64,000 nt of DNA. It comes from Acetatifactor sp. (lineage in GTDB: Bacteria > Bacillota > Clostridia > Lachnospirales > Lachnospiraceae). Both the position numbers and the translations under genes were made by a program. Shown piece after piece: positions 1-10,717 of the stretch; positions within the stretch are counted from its first letter, which is position 1; each line of letters begins with the position of its first letter. Where the stretch lies: the NCBI GenBank assembly GCA_029055435.1, contig JAIDDH010000074.1:1-64000 (forward strand), given 5' to 3'. The notes beneath the pieces were generated by a model. The model worked only from the letters and a program-made list of their open reading frames with translations, made no database searches and was not told where the DNA came from.

Positions 1-65
1 GTGTTATAGTTAATACAATATAATTTTTACTGTATTTACAGGATTTTTTATGGGAGGGAAAAGTT

Positions 66-629
66 ATGGAAGGTACATCAGGAAAAATGTGTCCTGTCTG
101 TGGGCATGCATCGTCGGGCGATGCTCAGTTTTGCGTCAAGTGTGGAGCGAGGATTGCGGCTGCTCCATCGGGAGGGAATGCTGCCCCTGCGCCTCAAAAC
201 GCCGGCAGGAATAATAAGCTGGGAATAGGAATAGGCGTCGGAGTTACTGCTGCAGTTGCCGCTTTTGCGATAGTGGGAGTAGTGGTGCTATTGTTTATGG
301 TAAATGTCATGCAGGCATCAAATTTAAAAAAGGAATTGATGCGGGACTGGACGAGAGTGGAAGGTGAGGATGGCGCTTATATTCTCTGTATATTGGATTT
401 CACGGAGGATGAGATTGAATATCGGCTGGAGACAGGATATAGCTGGATGAACACTACGGTCGCGAACTATGATTACAAAGTGGTGAACAAGAACACAATA
501 AAAGTGTTGAGATACGGTAACAAGTGGGAGACCATTACCGTGGAATTTAATAAGGATAAAACAATGATGACGGTAAGGCCTGCGCTGACAAGCGTTGACA
601 GCGTGGAGTACTGGTTTAATCTGGATTAA
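66..629 (+). CDS. zinc-ribbon domain membrane protein
   Basis: N-terminal CPVCG...CVKCG zinc ribbon followed by one hydrophobic TM segment; ORF with upstream ggaggg RBS. Confidence 0.8.
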   Translation: MEGTSGKMCPVCGHASSGDAQFCVKCGARIAAAPSGGNAAPAPQNAGRNNKLGIGIGVGVTAAVAAFAIVGVVVLLFMVNVMQASNLKKELMRDWTRVEGEDGAYILCILDFTEDEIEYRLETGYSWMNTTVANYDYKVVNKNTIKVLRYGNKWETITVEFNKDKTMMTVRPALTSVDSVEYWFNLD

Positions 630-766
630 ATAAAACAGGAATTATTTTGTATATTACAGGTATATTTTCCCAATCTTGTCCATATACTGTTACAAATGCA
701 GTTTCACTGCGCAAAGAGCGCAGTCTGCATCCAGACAGATCTAAACATAGCAAAGGAGGCAGATAT

Positions 767-1006
767 ATGGCAAGAGGACAACGCAAGAGCATCGAGGAGA
801 AAATCGAGGCGAAGCAGGAGCTCATCGATGCGCTGCTCACGAGAGTGGAGTCGGAGAAGAGGGAACTGGCGGAGCTTCTGGAGGAGAAGCGGCGCAGAGA
901 GCTGGAGGCGGTCAGCGATATGATTGGCGATTACGGGCTGGCTCCCGAGGAAGTGGCTCAGGCGCTGCAGCAGTTCGTGGAGAGCCGAGAGGAGGCCGCA
1001 TCCTGA
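767..1006 (+). CDS. small charged coiled-coil protein, hypothetical
   Basis: ATG at 767 preceded by aaaggaggc RBS; the longer ORF start at 647 is unlikely. Confidence 0.6.
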   Translation: MARGQRKSIEEKIEAKQELIDALLTRVESEKRELAELLEEKRRRELEAVSDMIGDYGLAPEEVAQALQQFVESREEAAS

Positions 1007-1017
1007 ATCCTTCAAAT

Positions 1018-1064
1018 AAAATACCCCCGCAGGAGCGATATCACGCTGCCTGCAGGGGTATTTT
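1018..1064. terminator. bidirectional intrinsic terminator between convergent genes
   Basis: AAAATACCCCCGCAGG...CCTGCAGGGGTATTTT stem with A/T tracts on both sides. Confidence 0.85.
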
Positions 1065-1095
1065 AATGTCTCAGGAGTCTTTTGTTGGAGCTCCA

Positions 1096-4000
1096 TTATT
1101 TCAGATTTTTCTGCGCGGTGGAGAGCATCAGTTTAATGCGGTTTAACTGGTTTACCTCGCTGGCGCCGGGGTCGTAGTCGATAGCCACGATATTAGACTC
1201 AGGATAGGTCTTTCGTAACGCCTTGATGACGCCCTTGCCCACCACATGGTTGGGCAGGCAGCCGAAGGGCTGGGTGCAGACGATATTGGGCACGCCGTCG
1301 TGGATCAGCTCCACCATCTCTCCCGTGAGGAACCATCCTTCGCCGGTCTGGTTTCCGATGGAGACAATGGGTTTTGCGAATTCCACAATCTCACGGATGG
1401 GAGTGGGCGGCGTAAAGTGTTTGCTCTTTTTGAATTCATCCGTCGCTGCGCCCCGGAGCAGATGTTCGATGGCCCAGATTCCAAGGGATGACACGCGGGC
1501 GGCTTTCTTGCTGGTGCCCAGATGCTCTGCTTTGTATATCTGATTGTAGAAGCAGTAGAGCATGAAATCTATCAGATCGGGTACCACAGCTTCTGCGCCC
1601 TCGCTCTCCAAAAGCTCTACCAGATGGTTGTTGCCCGCGGGGGAGAATTTCACCAAAATCTCTCCGACGATACCCACCCTCGGTTTCTGGATATCCAACA
1701 GCGGAATGGCGTCAAACTCCCGGATCATCTGGCGGCATAATTTATAAAATTTGGTGAGTTTAATACGCTTGGCAGATACAAAATCCTGCGCAATCTTCAG
1801 CCATTTCTGATGGACTGCCTCCACGCTTCCCGGAGTGGCCTCATAGGGTCTCATGCGGTATACGCAGCGCATGAAGATATCGCCGAACTGCGCTCCCACG
1901 GCGGCCCGAAGCAGCAGATCCGCATTCAGGTGAAAGCCGGGATTGGTCTCGATACCGGCCAGATTCAGAGAGATGACCGGAATCTGCGGCATATCCGCTT
2001 TCTCCAGAGCGCGACGGATAAAGCCCACATAGTTGGTGGCCCGGCACCCGCCGCCGGTCTGAGTCATGATGATGGCGGTTTTATTCAGATCGTATTTGCC
2101 GGAGAGCAGCGCTTCCATAATCTGCCCGACCACCAGAAGGGAAGGGTAGCAGGCGTCGTTATTTACATAGCGCAGCCCCATGTCCACGGAATGTTTATTG
2201 TCATTGTCCAGCACCTCAAAATGGTAGCCGCAGGCATTAAATGCAGGCTGCAGAACTTCAAAATGAATGGGCGACATCTGAGGACAGAGGATGGTGTAGT
2301 CCTTCCGCATCTCTTCGGTGAAGGGAACCTTCACAATGGCGGAGGAGTGAAGCTCTCTCTTTCTATTCTTCTTTTCCCGCACGGCGATGGCCGAAAGCAG
2401 GGAGCGGATGCGGATTCTGGCCGCACCCAGATTGTTTACTTCGTCAATCTTTAAGCAGGTATAAATCTTGTCGGAGCCCGAGAGGATGTCATTTACCTGA
2501 TCGGTGGTGACGGCATCCAGTCCGCAGCCGAAGGAATTGAGCTGGATCAGATCCAGATTATCCACGGTCTTCACATAGCTGGCCGCGGCGTAGAGTCTGG
2601 AGTGATACATCCACTGGTCTGACACGATGAGAGGTCTCTCGGGACATCCAAGGTGAGAGACGGAGTCCTCCGTGAGCACGGCGATATCGTAGGAGGTGAT
2701 AAGCTCCGGTATGCCGTGGTTGATCTCAGGGTCGATGTGGTAGGGGCGGCCGGCGAGAACGATTCCCCGTTTGCCGGTCTCCTTCAGGTATTGAAGGGTT
2801 TCCTCGCCCTTTTTCTGCATGTCTCTGCGCGCCTGCGCAAGTTCCTCCCAGGCCTTGCGGCATGCGGCTGCAATCTCCTTTTTGGGAATCTCGGAGAATT
2901 CTTTGGTCAGTGCGTCGGTGACGGTGTCCACATCCCGGAAGGACATAAAGGGATTGCGGAAAATGATGTCGCCGGCGGCAATCTCCTCCACATTGTTCTT
3001 GATATTCTCCGAGTAGGAGGTAACAATGGGGCAGTTGTAATGATTATTTGCCTCGTCAAACTCATTGCGCTCATAGAAGAGAGCGGGGTAGAAAATAAAT
3101 TTTACATTTTGTTTAATGAGCCAGGACACATGGCCGTGAGCCAGCTTTGCCGGGTAGCACTCGGATTCGCTGGGGATGGACTCAATGCCCAGCTCGTAGA
3201 TCTTGCGGTTGGAGCTGGGAGAGAGAACCACACGGTATCCCAGTTCCGTGAAGAAAACATGCCAGAAAGGATAGTTCTCATACATGTTCAGGACTCTGGG
3301 GATGCCTACTACGCCCCGGGGAGCTTTGTCGGCGTCCAGAGAGCTGTATGAGAAAATTCGATTCAGCTTATATTCAAATAAATTGGGCACATTGTTGGCG
3401 TTTTTCTTGCCGCCGATGCCGCGCTCGCAGCGGTTACCGGAGATATACTGGCGTCCGCCGGAAAACTTGTTGACAGTGAGACGGCAGCTATTGGTACAGC
3501 CTTTGCACTTGGCCATGCTGGTCTCAAATTGCAGGGCGCAGAGCTTTTCGTAGGAGAGCATGGTGGTCTCATATCCGTCCTCGTATTTATCTTTTGCGAT
3601 GAGGGCCGCGCCGAAAGCGCCCATGATGCCCGCGATGTCCGGACGGATGGCCTCACAGCCCGCGATTTTCTCAAAGCTTCTGAGAACCGCGTCATTGTAG
3701 AAAGTACCTCCCTGAACCACGATATTGCGGCCCAGCTCCGAGGCGTCGGACACCTTGATGACCTTGAAGAGTGCGTTCTTGATGACGGAGTAGGCCAGAC
3801 CCGCGGAGATATCCGCCACGGACGCGCCCTCCTTCTGAGCCTGTTTTACCTTGGAATTCATGAACACGGTGCAGCGGGTTCCCAGATCGATGGGATGCTC
3901 GGCAAAGAGTGCTGCCTTGGCAAAATCCTCCACGCTGTAATTCAGGGATTTGGCAAAGGTCTCGATAAAGGAGCCGCAGCCGGAGGAGCAGGCCTCGTTG

Positions 4001-5331
4001 AGCTGCACGCTGTCCACAGTCTGATTCTTGATTTTAATACACTTCATATCCTGTCCGCCGATGTCCAGGATACAGTCCACCTCCGGGTTGAAGAAGGCGG
4101 CGGCATTGTAGTGAGCCACGGTCTCCACCTCACCGTCGTCTAATAAAAAGGCGGCCTTCATCAGCGCCTCGCCATAGCCGGTGGAGCAGGAGCGCACGAT
4201 TTTGACGTCTGCGGGAAGCTTCTCATATATTTCTTTCAGGGAGCGGATGGCGGTGTTTAAGGGACTGCCGTCATTGCCCGCATAAAAGGAATAGAGGAGC
4301 TGGCCGTCCTCGCCCACCAGCGCGATTTTGGTGGTGGTAGAGCCTGCATCTATGCCCAGGAAGGCATTGCCCTTGTAGGAGGCAAGGTCTCCGGTGGCTA
4401 CATGATGTGCCCCGTGGCGCGCCTGAAAAGCCTCATAGGCGGCCTCGTCTTCAAACAGGGGCTCCATGCGTTCCACCTCAAATTCCATCTTGATATCGGA
4501 GGAGAGCTTGCCGACCATTTCCTCCATGGTATAGCATACCTCTTCCTTTGCGTTCAGGGCAGAGCCGATGGCAGCAAAGAGATGAGAGTTGTCGGTGTCG
4601 ATGATATGCTCCTCGTCCAGATTTAAAGTGCGGATGAACGCGGCCTTGAGCTGATCCAGAAAGTGCAGAGGACCGCCCAGAAAGGCCACATGACCGCGGA
4701 TGGGTTTACCGCAGGCAAGGCCCGAGATAGTCTGATTCACCACTGCCTGAAAAATGGAGGCAGCCAGGTCTTCCTTGGTCGCGCCCTCGTTGATCAGGGG
4801 CTGGATATCGGTTTTTGCAAACACGCCGCAGCGGGCGGCAATCGTATATAATGAACGGTAATTTTTGGCATATTCGTTCAGACCCGATGCATCCGTCTGA
4901 ATCAGGGAAGCCATCTGGTCGATGAAAGACCCTGTGCCGCCGGCGCAGATACCGTTCATTCGCTGTTCCACGTTTCCGCCCTCGAAATAGATAATCTTGG
5001 CGTCCTCGCCGCCCAGTTCGATGGCGACATCTGTCTTCGGAGCCAGCTCCTGCAGGGAGGCGGCCACGGCAATCACCTCCTGGGTGAAGGGAACGCCCAG
5101 ATGATTTGCCAGCGTCAGACCGCCGGAACCGGTGATCATGGGATGCAGGGAGAGATTCCCAAGCGCCTCGTAGGCCTCCTGTAAAAGGGCGGACAAAGTC
5201 TCCCGAATATTGGCGTAATGGCGCCTGTAGTCGGAAAACAAAATAGTATGCGTTTCATCTAAAATTGCGATTTTGACAGTGGTGGAACCGATGTCAATAC
5301 CGAGAGCTGCATGCTTGTTGGAATAATCCAT
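1096..5331 (-). CDS. 2-hydroxyacyl-CoA dehydratase activase-like protein (two BadF/BadG/BcrA/BcrD ATPase domains plus DUF2229-like C-terminus)
   Basis: 1411 aa; repeated [10 protein letters not shown] / [10 protein letters not shown] ATPase motifs and GG(T)G(S)F motifs; C-terminal region resembles the activase-related family. Confidence 0.9.
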   Translation of the reverse strand: MDYSNKHAALGIDIGSTTVKIAILDETHTILFSDYRRHYANIRETLSALLQEAYEALGNLSLHPMITGSGGLTLANHLGVPFTQEVIAVAASLQELAPKTDVAIELGGEDAKIIYFEGGNVEQRMNGICAGGTGSFIDQMASLIQTDASGLNEYAKNYRSLYTIAARCGVFAKTDIQPLINEGATKEDLAASIFQAVVNQTISGLACGKPIRGHVAFLGGPLHFLDQLKAAFIRTLNLDEEHIIDTDNSHLFAAIGSALNAKEEVCYTMEEMVGKLSSDIKMEFEVERMEPLFEDEAAYEAFQARHGAHHVATGDLASYKGNAFLGIDAGSTTTKIALVGEDGQLLYSFYAGNDGSPLNTAIRSLKEIYEKLPADVKIVRSCSTGYGEALMKAAFLLDDGEVETVAHYNAAAFFNPEVDCILDIGGQDMKCIKIKNQTVDSVQLNEACSSGCGSFIETFAKSLNYSVEDFAKAALFAEHPIDLGTRCTVFMNSKVKQAQKEGASVADISAGLAYSVIKNALFKVIKVSDASELGRNIVVQGGTFYNDAVLRSFEKIAGCEAIRPDIAGIMGAFGAALIAKDKYEDGYETTMLSYEKLCALQFETSMAKCKGCTNSCRLTVNKFSGGRQYISGNRCERGIGGKKNANNVPNLFEYKLNRIFSYSSLDADKAPRGVVGIPRVLNMYENYPFWHVFFTELGYRVVLSPSSNRKIYELGIESIPSESECYPAKLAHGHVSWLIKQNVKFIFYPALFYERNEFDEANNHYNCPIVTSYSENIKNNVEEIAAGDIIFRNPFMSFRDVDTVTDALTKEFSEIPKKEIAAACRKAWEELAQARRDMQKKGEETLQYLKETGKRGIVLAGRPYHIDPEINHGIPELITSYDIAVLTEDSVSHLGCPERPLIVSDQWMYHSRLYAAASYVKTVDNLDLIQLNSFGCGLDAVTTDQVNDILSGSDKIYTCLKIDEVNNLGAARIRIRSLLSAIAVREKKNRKRELHSSAIVKVPFTEEMRKDYTILCPQMSPIHFEVLQPAFNACGYHFEVLDNDNKHSVDMGLRYVNNDACYPSLLVVGQIMEALLSGKYDLNKTAIIMTQTGGGCRATNYVGFIRRALEKADMPQIPVISLNLAGIETNPGFHLNADLLLRAAVGAQFGDIFMRCVYRMRPYEATPGSVEAVHQKWLKIAQDFVSAKRIKLTKFYKLCRQMIREFDAIPLLDIQKPRVGIVGEILVKFSPAGNNHLVELLESEGAEAVVPDLIDFMLYCFYNQIYKAEHLGTSKKAARVSSLGIWAIEHLLRGAATDEFKKSKHFTPPTPIREIVEFAKPIVSIGNQTGEGWFLTGEMVELIHDGVPNIVCTQPFGCLPNHVVGKGVIKALRKTYPESNIVAIDYDPGASEVNQLNRIKLMLSTAQKNLK

Positions 5332-5374
5332 AAAAACATCCTTCCTTAAAAATATGACTCAAAAAATATGATTC

Positions 5375-5397
5375 ATAATGACATTCTCAGTCATTAT
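5375..5397. promoter_or_regulatory. candidate operator palindrome upstream of the activase-like gene
   Basis: Perfect 8-bp inverted repeat ATAATGAC-attctca-GTCATTAT, 44 bp upstream of the minus-strand start at 5331. Confidence 0.4.
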
Positions 5398-5564
5398 ACG
5401 CTAATAAATATCAAATTGCAACGAACAAAATATTAAAGAATCCGGATAGGAAGATAAAAACTTTCTAAAAAAATATTTGTCGGTTTACTTATGTAATGGC
5501 TCATGTTAAAATAGGAAGAATAATGGCATACTAAAAATAGAAACAACAAAGGGCGTGAAATAAT

Positions 5565-6464
5565 ATGCAGAAAAACAATGGAATCAGCAATTTTGAGCGG
5601 AAGTTCGGCAAATATGCCATTCCCAATCTATCACTTATTCTGGTAATGTGCTATGTGGCAGGTTACGTCCTCTTTCTTGTGAACCCAAACTTTATGAACT
5701 ATCTGACTCTGGATCCCTATCAGATCCTGCACGGTCAGATATGGCGCGTGTTTACATGGATTATCAGCCCGCCGTCAGATTTGAGCGTATTTACGCTGGT
5801 TATGTTGTTTTTTTATTACAGCATCGGCACCAGTCTGGAGCGCACATGGGGGACCTACCGTTATAATGTCTATATCTTCGGCGGCATGTTGATTACCGTG
5901 ATTGCCAGCTTCTTGTGCATGGGTGTGTGTTATCTTTTGTTTGGAGCATGGCTCGAGATGCAGGGAGCGGTATCTTTCTTTTCTTTCGGTGCATGGATGT
6001 TCAGCACCTATTACATCAATATGTCCATTTTTCTGGCTTATGCCGTCACTTATCCCGAACATCAGGTGCTTCTGATGTTTGTGATTCCCGTGAAGGTAAA
6101 GTGGCTGGGCATTATCTATGGCGTGATGCTGGTGATAGGTATGGTACAGAGTTTTATGGCGGGGCTTTCGTATCATCCGGCCTATTGGTTCGGCGTGGTT
6201 GCTATAGGCGCATCTCTGATTAATTTCCTGATTTTCTGGATTCAGAGCCGCAGACTGTCCTATTTAAATCCCAGGCAGATCAAGCGCAAGGTTCATTTTC
6301 AGCATCAGGTGAGGGAGGGCGTGAGGCAGTCCGGGCATAAATGCTGTATCTGCGGCAGGACGGAGCAGGATGACCCGGCGCTTGAGTTCCGCTATTGTTC
6401 AAAATGCGCGGGCAATCATGAGTATTGTCAGCAACATTTGTTTACACACGAACATAAAGTCTGA
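5565..6464 (+). CDS. rhomboid-like integral membrane protein with C-terminal Cys-rich zinc-binding tail
   Basis: Multi-TM protein; C-terminus CCICGR...YCSKCAGNHEYC. No obvious rhomboid GxSG motif. Confidence 0.65.
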   Translation: MQKNNGISNFERKFGKYAIPNLSLILVMCYVAGYVLFLVNPNFMNYLTLDPYQILHGQIWRVFTWIISPPSDLSVFTLVMLFFYYSIGTSLERTWGTYRYNVYIFGGMLITVIASFLCMGVCYLLFGAWLEMQGAVSFFSFGAWMFSTYYINMSIFLAYAVTYPEHQVLLMFVIPVKVKWLGIIYGVMLVIGMVQSFMAGLSYHPAYWFGVVAIGASLINFLIFWIQSRRLSYLNPRQIKRKVHFQHQVREGVRQSGHKCCICGRTEQDDPALEFRYCSKCAGNHEYCQQHLFTHEHKV

Positions 6465-6509
6465 AAATTGCCTGATATATCTTATGAAGTCTTATGAAGG
6501 GAGAGGGGC

Positions 6510-7259
6510 ATGGAGCGGGAGATTTTATTTGCGCAGACTCTGGAGCGTGTCCGCAGGCTGGCCGGAGAGCAGGGAAATTGTGTCAGCGAGGAGCAGGTGA
6601 AGGAGGCGTTTTCGGAGCTTAGCCTGAGCGAAGAGCAGTTGCAGCTGGTATATGATTATCTGATTCAGCACAAGGTGGGGATCGGGCAGCCGGTGGCTCC
6701 GGAGGACTATCTCACGGAGGAGGAGCGGGACTATCTCCAGGATTATCTGGATGAGCTTGCAGCGCTCCCTGTATACACCCCGGGGCAGATCGAGGCTTAC
6801 ACGATCTCGGCTATGGCGGGGGATGTGCAGGCCCAGAAAAAGCTCACGGAGGTCTATCTGAAGGATGTGGCGGAGATTGCGAAGCTCTACGCCGGACAGG
6901 GTGTGCTTCTGGAGGATTTGATCGGTGAGGGCAATGTGGCGCTGGCTTTCGGTGTGGGAATGCTCGGCAGTCTGGAGCGGCCCGAGGAGGCGCAGGGGAT
7001 GTTAGCCCGGATGATGATGGACGCCATGGAAGAGCATATCGCGGAGAATGCGGCGAGCCAAAAGGCTGACAGGAAGGCTGCGGAACATGTGAACAAGGTG
7101 GCGGATTCAGCCCGGGTCATGGCGGAGGAGCTTCGCCGGAAGGTGACGGTGGAGGAGCTTGCGCAGGAGACAGGCATGAGCGAGAAGCGCATCCGGGAGG
7201 CCATGCGCATGTCGGGATTTCAGATTGAGGATTTGACGGATGAACCAGACAATTTATGA
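6510..7259 (+). CDS. sigma-70 region 2/3-like protein, no obvious region 4
   Basis: Stretch AGQGVLLEDLIGEGNVALAFGV is similar to sigma-70 region 2; TVEELAQETGMSEKRIREAMRMSG is similar to region 3. Confidence 0.6.
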   Translation: MEREILFAQTLERVRRLAGEQGNCVSEEQVKEAFSELSLSEEQLQLVYDYLIQHKVGIGQPVAPEDYLTEEERDYLQDYLDELAALPVYTPGQIEAYTISAMAGDVQAQKKLTEVYLKDVAEIAKLYAGQGVLLEDLIGEGNVALAFGVGMLGSLERPEEAQGMLARMMMDAMEEHIAENAASQKADRKAAEHVNKVADSARVMAEELRRKVTVEELAQETGMSEKRIREAMRMSGFQIEDLTDEPDNL

Positions 7260-7659
7260 GGATTATAAATACTGTATGCAGGATGTGTCCAGCCTGTATA
7301 TCGGCAGCAAATATACTTTTTCAGAGCTTCTGGCGGAGGAGACGGTTCCGTTTAAATTCCAGCTTTTAGTGGAACGCTATATTCTGCCGGAGGCGGACCC
7401 GGAGGACACTCTGGAGTCCCATCTGTATTATCTGGAGGGGAAAAGTTTTTTGGTAAAGATTTACAGGCAGCTGAAAGCCCGGGTGAAGGTGAATCTCATA
7501 CAGACGAAAAAGGGACTTGGAGGCAGGGAAAAGAAGGCGTACACCACGAAGCTTCTGCCGGTGGAACAGCTGGTGAAGCTGTCTGTGGAGGAGAAGGAGC
7601 AGATGGGGCTGGTGGTGCAGGAGCTTGTGCTGAGCAAGCTGGCGCTGATGGGATTTTGA
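7240..7659 (+). CDS. hypothetical protein, overlaps the upstream sigma-like gene
   Basis: ORF overlaps the 3' end of the preceding gene by 20 bp, suggesting translational coupling. Confidence 0.65.
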   Translation: MNQTIYEDYKYCMQDVSSLYIGSKYTFSELLAEETVPFKFQLLVERYILPEADPEDTLESHLYYLEGKSFLVKIYRQLKARVKVNLIQTKKGLGGREKKAYTTKLLPVEQLVKLSVEEKEQMGLVVQELVLSKLALMGF

Positions 7660-7690
7660 GAACGAGGATGCAGGAGGGATAGATATCAAT

Positions 7691-10639
7691 ATGGATAAGA
7701 AAATATTTGCGGGAGTGAAAGACTTGGAGAAGCTTTCCGCCTATGAAATGATTGAGCAGAGAGAAATCGCGGACATCGGGAGCATGAGCGTGCTGCTGCG
7801 GCATAAAAAGACCGGAGCCAGGGTGGCTCTGCTTGCAAATGACGACGAGAACAAGGTGTTTTATATCGGTTTTCGCACGCCGCCCGCCGATTCCACCGGC
7901 GTGCCGCACATTCTGGAGCACTCAGTGCTCTGCGGTTCCAGAGAATTTCCGGTGAAGGATCCTTTTGTGGAGCTGGTGAAAGGCTCCCTGAACACTTTTT
8001 TGAATGCAATGACTTATCCCGATAAGACGCTTTATCCCGTTGCAAGCTGTAATGAGAAGGATTTTCAGAATCTGATGCATGTGTATCTGGATGCGGTATT
8101 TTATCCCAATATTTACGAGAAGGAAGCCATTTTCCGCCAGGAGGGCTGGCACTATGAGCTTTCGGAGGACGGCGGTCTGGCCATAAACGGGGTGGTCTAT
8201 AACGAGATGAAGGGAGTCTATTCCTCAGCGGACGATGTGCTGGAGACGGCGGTCATGAATTCGCTGTATCCCCACACGGCCTATGGCGTGGAGTCCGGCG
8301 GAGACCCGGAGGTCATCCCGGAGCTCAGTTATGAGCAATTTCTGGATTTTCACAGAAAGTATTATCACCCCTCCAACAGCTATATCTATCTCTATGGCGA
8401 TATGGATATGGCGGAGCGGCTTCAGTTTATCGACGAGCATTATCTGTCTGCTTTCGATGCGCTGGAGATCAATTCTGAGATTGGGAAGGAGCCTGAGAAC
8501 GGTCCTACCTCCACCGGGATAATCAAGGAGTATCCGCTGAATGAGGGGGAGGATGCTGAGGAAAACACCTATTTCTCGGTCAATTATTCCGTGGGAGAAA
8601 GTACGGATACAGAGCTTTGCACGGCTTTCCAGATTCTGGATTACGCCCTTTGCTCCGCCCCCGGCGCGCCGTTAAAACAGACGCTGGTGGATCGCGGCAT
8701 CGGCAAGGATGTGTACAGCATCTGGGACAATGGCATCCGTCAGCCCTATTTCAGTGTGATTGCCAAGGGAACTTCACTGGAAAGACAACCGGAATTCATG
8801 GATGTGGTGCGGGAGGTGCTGGAGAGGATCGCTTCGGAGGGATTTGACAAAAAGGCGCTTCTGGCCGCATTGAATTATTATGAGTTTAAATACCGGGAGG
8901 CGGATTTTGGCTCCTATCCCAAGGGGCTGATGTATGGTCTGCAGATGCTGGACGGGTGGCTCTACGATGACAGCAGGCCCTTTGCCTATCTGGAGCTGGC
9001 AGAGACTTTTAAGACGCTCAGGGAGCGGGTGGACAGCGGCTGGTTTGAGCAGTTGGTAAAGAGTTATCTGCTGGAGAACAATCACTGCAGTGTGGTGATT
9101 CTGAAGCCAGTGGAGGGACTTTTGGAGCGGCGTGAGGCAGAGCTTGCGCAGCAGCTTGCGGCGAAGAAAGCGGCTATGTCCGAGGCCGAGGTGCAGAGAA
9201 TTGCGGATACGCAAGAACAGCTCAGGCTGTTTCAGGAGACGGAGGACGCCCCGGAGGATCTGGCGAAGATACCGCTGCTTGCCAGAGAAGATCTGAAGAA
9301 GGAGGCGGCTGCGCCGGTGGTGGAGGAGCGGAAGCTGGGAGATACTCTCCTTTTATATCACAATCTTTCCACCAACGGCATCGGTTATCTGCGTCTGATT
9401 TTTAAGTTGGATGAGATTCCCCGGGAGTATTTTTCTTATGTGGGATTGTTAAAGGGGTGTCTTGGGCTGTTAAATACCGAGCATTATGAATATGGAGACT
9501 TGTTTAACGAGATGAATCTGGTCACGGGCGGTATGGCGGCGGTGAACAATACCTACAGCCGCATCGATGACCCGGACGCCTGCAGGGTGACACTGGAGTT
9601 AAAGACTAAGGTTTTCTATGATAATCTGGCACAGGCCATTGCGCTGATGCAAGAGATTATGCTCACCAGTGATTTTACGGATGAGAAGCGTCTGCGGGAG
9701 ATTCTGGCAGAGGGTAAATCCCGTATGCAGGCCCAGATGATGTCCGGCGGCCACAGTGTTGCGGCGGGCAGGGCGCTGTCCTACGGGAGCGTGTCCGGGT
9801 GCCTGAGCGAGGAGCTCTCCGGGGTGCCCTTCTATCGACTAATCGCCCGTCTGGACGAACATTTTGAGGAGGAGAAGAGCAATCTGATCGAGAAGCTGCA
9901 GACGCTGGCCAAAATGATTTTCAGGTCGGAGAATCTCATGGTGGACTTTGTGGGAGCAGAGGAGGCGCTGGAGAAGCTGGAAGCGCCTATAGAAAATCTA
10001 AAACGGGAATTGTATGATTGTGAGGTGCTAAAGGAGGCCTACCGCCCTGAACCCCGGCGCAAAAACGAGGGCTTCATGACAGCCGGACAGGTTCAGTATG
10101 TGTGCCGCGCGGGGAATTTTGCCGAGAAGGGCCTTCCCTATACGGGAGTCCTGCGGGTGCTGAAGGTGATGATGGGCTATGAGTATCTGTGGACGAATGT
10201 GAGGGTAAAGGGCGGCGCATACGGATGTATGTGCAGCTTTGGCCGGACGGGAGAGAGCTATTTCGTGTCCTACAGAGACCCCAATCTGGCCAAGACTCTG
10301 GAGGTCTATGAGAAAGCGGCGGAGACCGTCTCCCGGTATGAAGCGGATGAATCCACCATGACCCGCTATATCATCGGAGCCATCAGCGATCTGGATATGC
10401 CTATGACTCCGGCGACAAAAGGCTTGTATGGCCTGAGCGCATATATGACAGGCCTGAATCAGGAGTTCTTGCAGCGGGAGCGGGATGCGATTCTCTCCGC
10501 TCAGGCGGAAGATATCCGTGGGCTTGCGGCCTATATCCGCGCCTTTATGGAGGACGATTTCTTATGTGTAGTGGGAAATGCCGGAAAATTAAAGTCGGAA
10601 GAAGAAATTTTCATGAAACTTGAGAACCTTTTCGCGTAG
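7691..10639 (+). CDS. M16C-family zinc metallopeptidase (presequence-protease-like)
   Basis: 982 aa; inverted zinc motif HILEH (GVPHILEHSVLCGSREFPVKDPF) and C-terminal M16C features. Confidence 0.93.
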   Translation: MDKKIFAGVKDLEKLSAYEMIEQREIADIGSMSVLLRHKKTGARVALLANDDENKVFYIGFRTPPADSTGVPHILEHSVLCGSREFPVKDPFVELVKGSLNTFLNAMTYPDKTLYPVASCNEKDFQNLMHVYLDAVFYPNIYEKEAIFRQEGWHYELSEDGGLAINGVVYNEMKGVYSSADDVLETAVMNSLYPHTAYGVESGGDPEVIPELSYEQFLDFHRKYYHPSNSYIYLYGDMDMAERLQFIDEHYLSAFDALEINSEIGKEPENGPTSTGIIKEYPLNEGEDAEENTYFSVNYSVGESTDTELCTAFQILDYALCSAPGAPLKQTLVDRGIGKDVYSIWDNGIRQPYFSVIAKGTSLERQPEFMDVVREVLERIASEGFDKKALLAALNYYEFKYREADFGSYPKGLMYGLQMLDGWLYDDSRPFAYLELAETFKTLRERVDSGWFEQLVKSYLLENNHCSVVILKPVEGLLERREAELAQQLAAKKAAMSEAEVQRIADTQEQLRLFQETEDAPEDLAKIPLLAREDLKKEAAAPVVEERKLGDTLLLYHNLSTNGIGYLRLIFKLDEIPREYFSYVGLLKGCLGLLNTEHYEYGDLFNEMNLVTGGMAAVNNTYSRIDDPDACRVTLELKTKVFYDNLAQAIALMQEIMLTSDFTDEKRLREILAEGKSRMQAQMMSGGHSVAAGRALSYGSVSGCLSEELSGVPFYRLIARLDEHFEEEKSNLIEKLQTLAKMIFRSENLMVDFVGAEEALEKLEAPIENLKRELYDCEVLKEAYRPEPRRKNEGFMTAGQVQYVCRAGNFAEKGLPYTGVLRVLKVMMGYEYLWTNVRVKGGAYGCMCSFGRTGESYFVSYRDPNLAKTLEVYEKAAETVSRYEADESTMTRYIIGAISDLDMPMTPATKGLYGLSAYMTGLNQEFLQRERDAILSAQAEDIRGLAAYIRAFMEDDFLCVVGNAGKLKSEEEIFMKLENLFA

Positions 10640-10717
10640 GCGGCGTCTGATATGGTATGGACGGCTGACGTAATACCATATACAGAGACGAAGGTCGGCG
10701 AGAAGGAGGGAACAGTT

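Noticed and set aside
1810-3351. plus-strand ORFs at 1810-2454 and 2653-3351
   Set aside because: Antisense to the 1411-aa activase-like gene, whose frame is intact with clear motifs.
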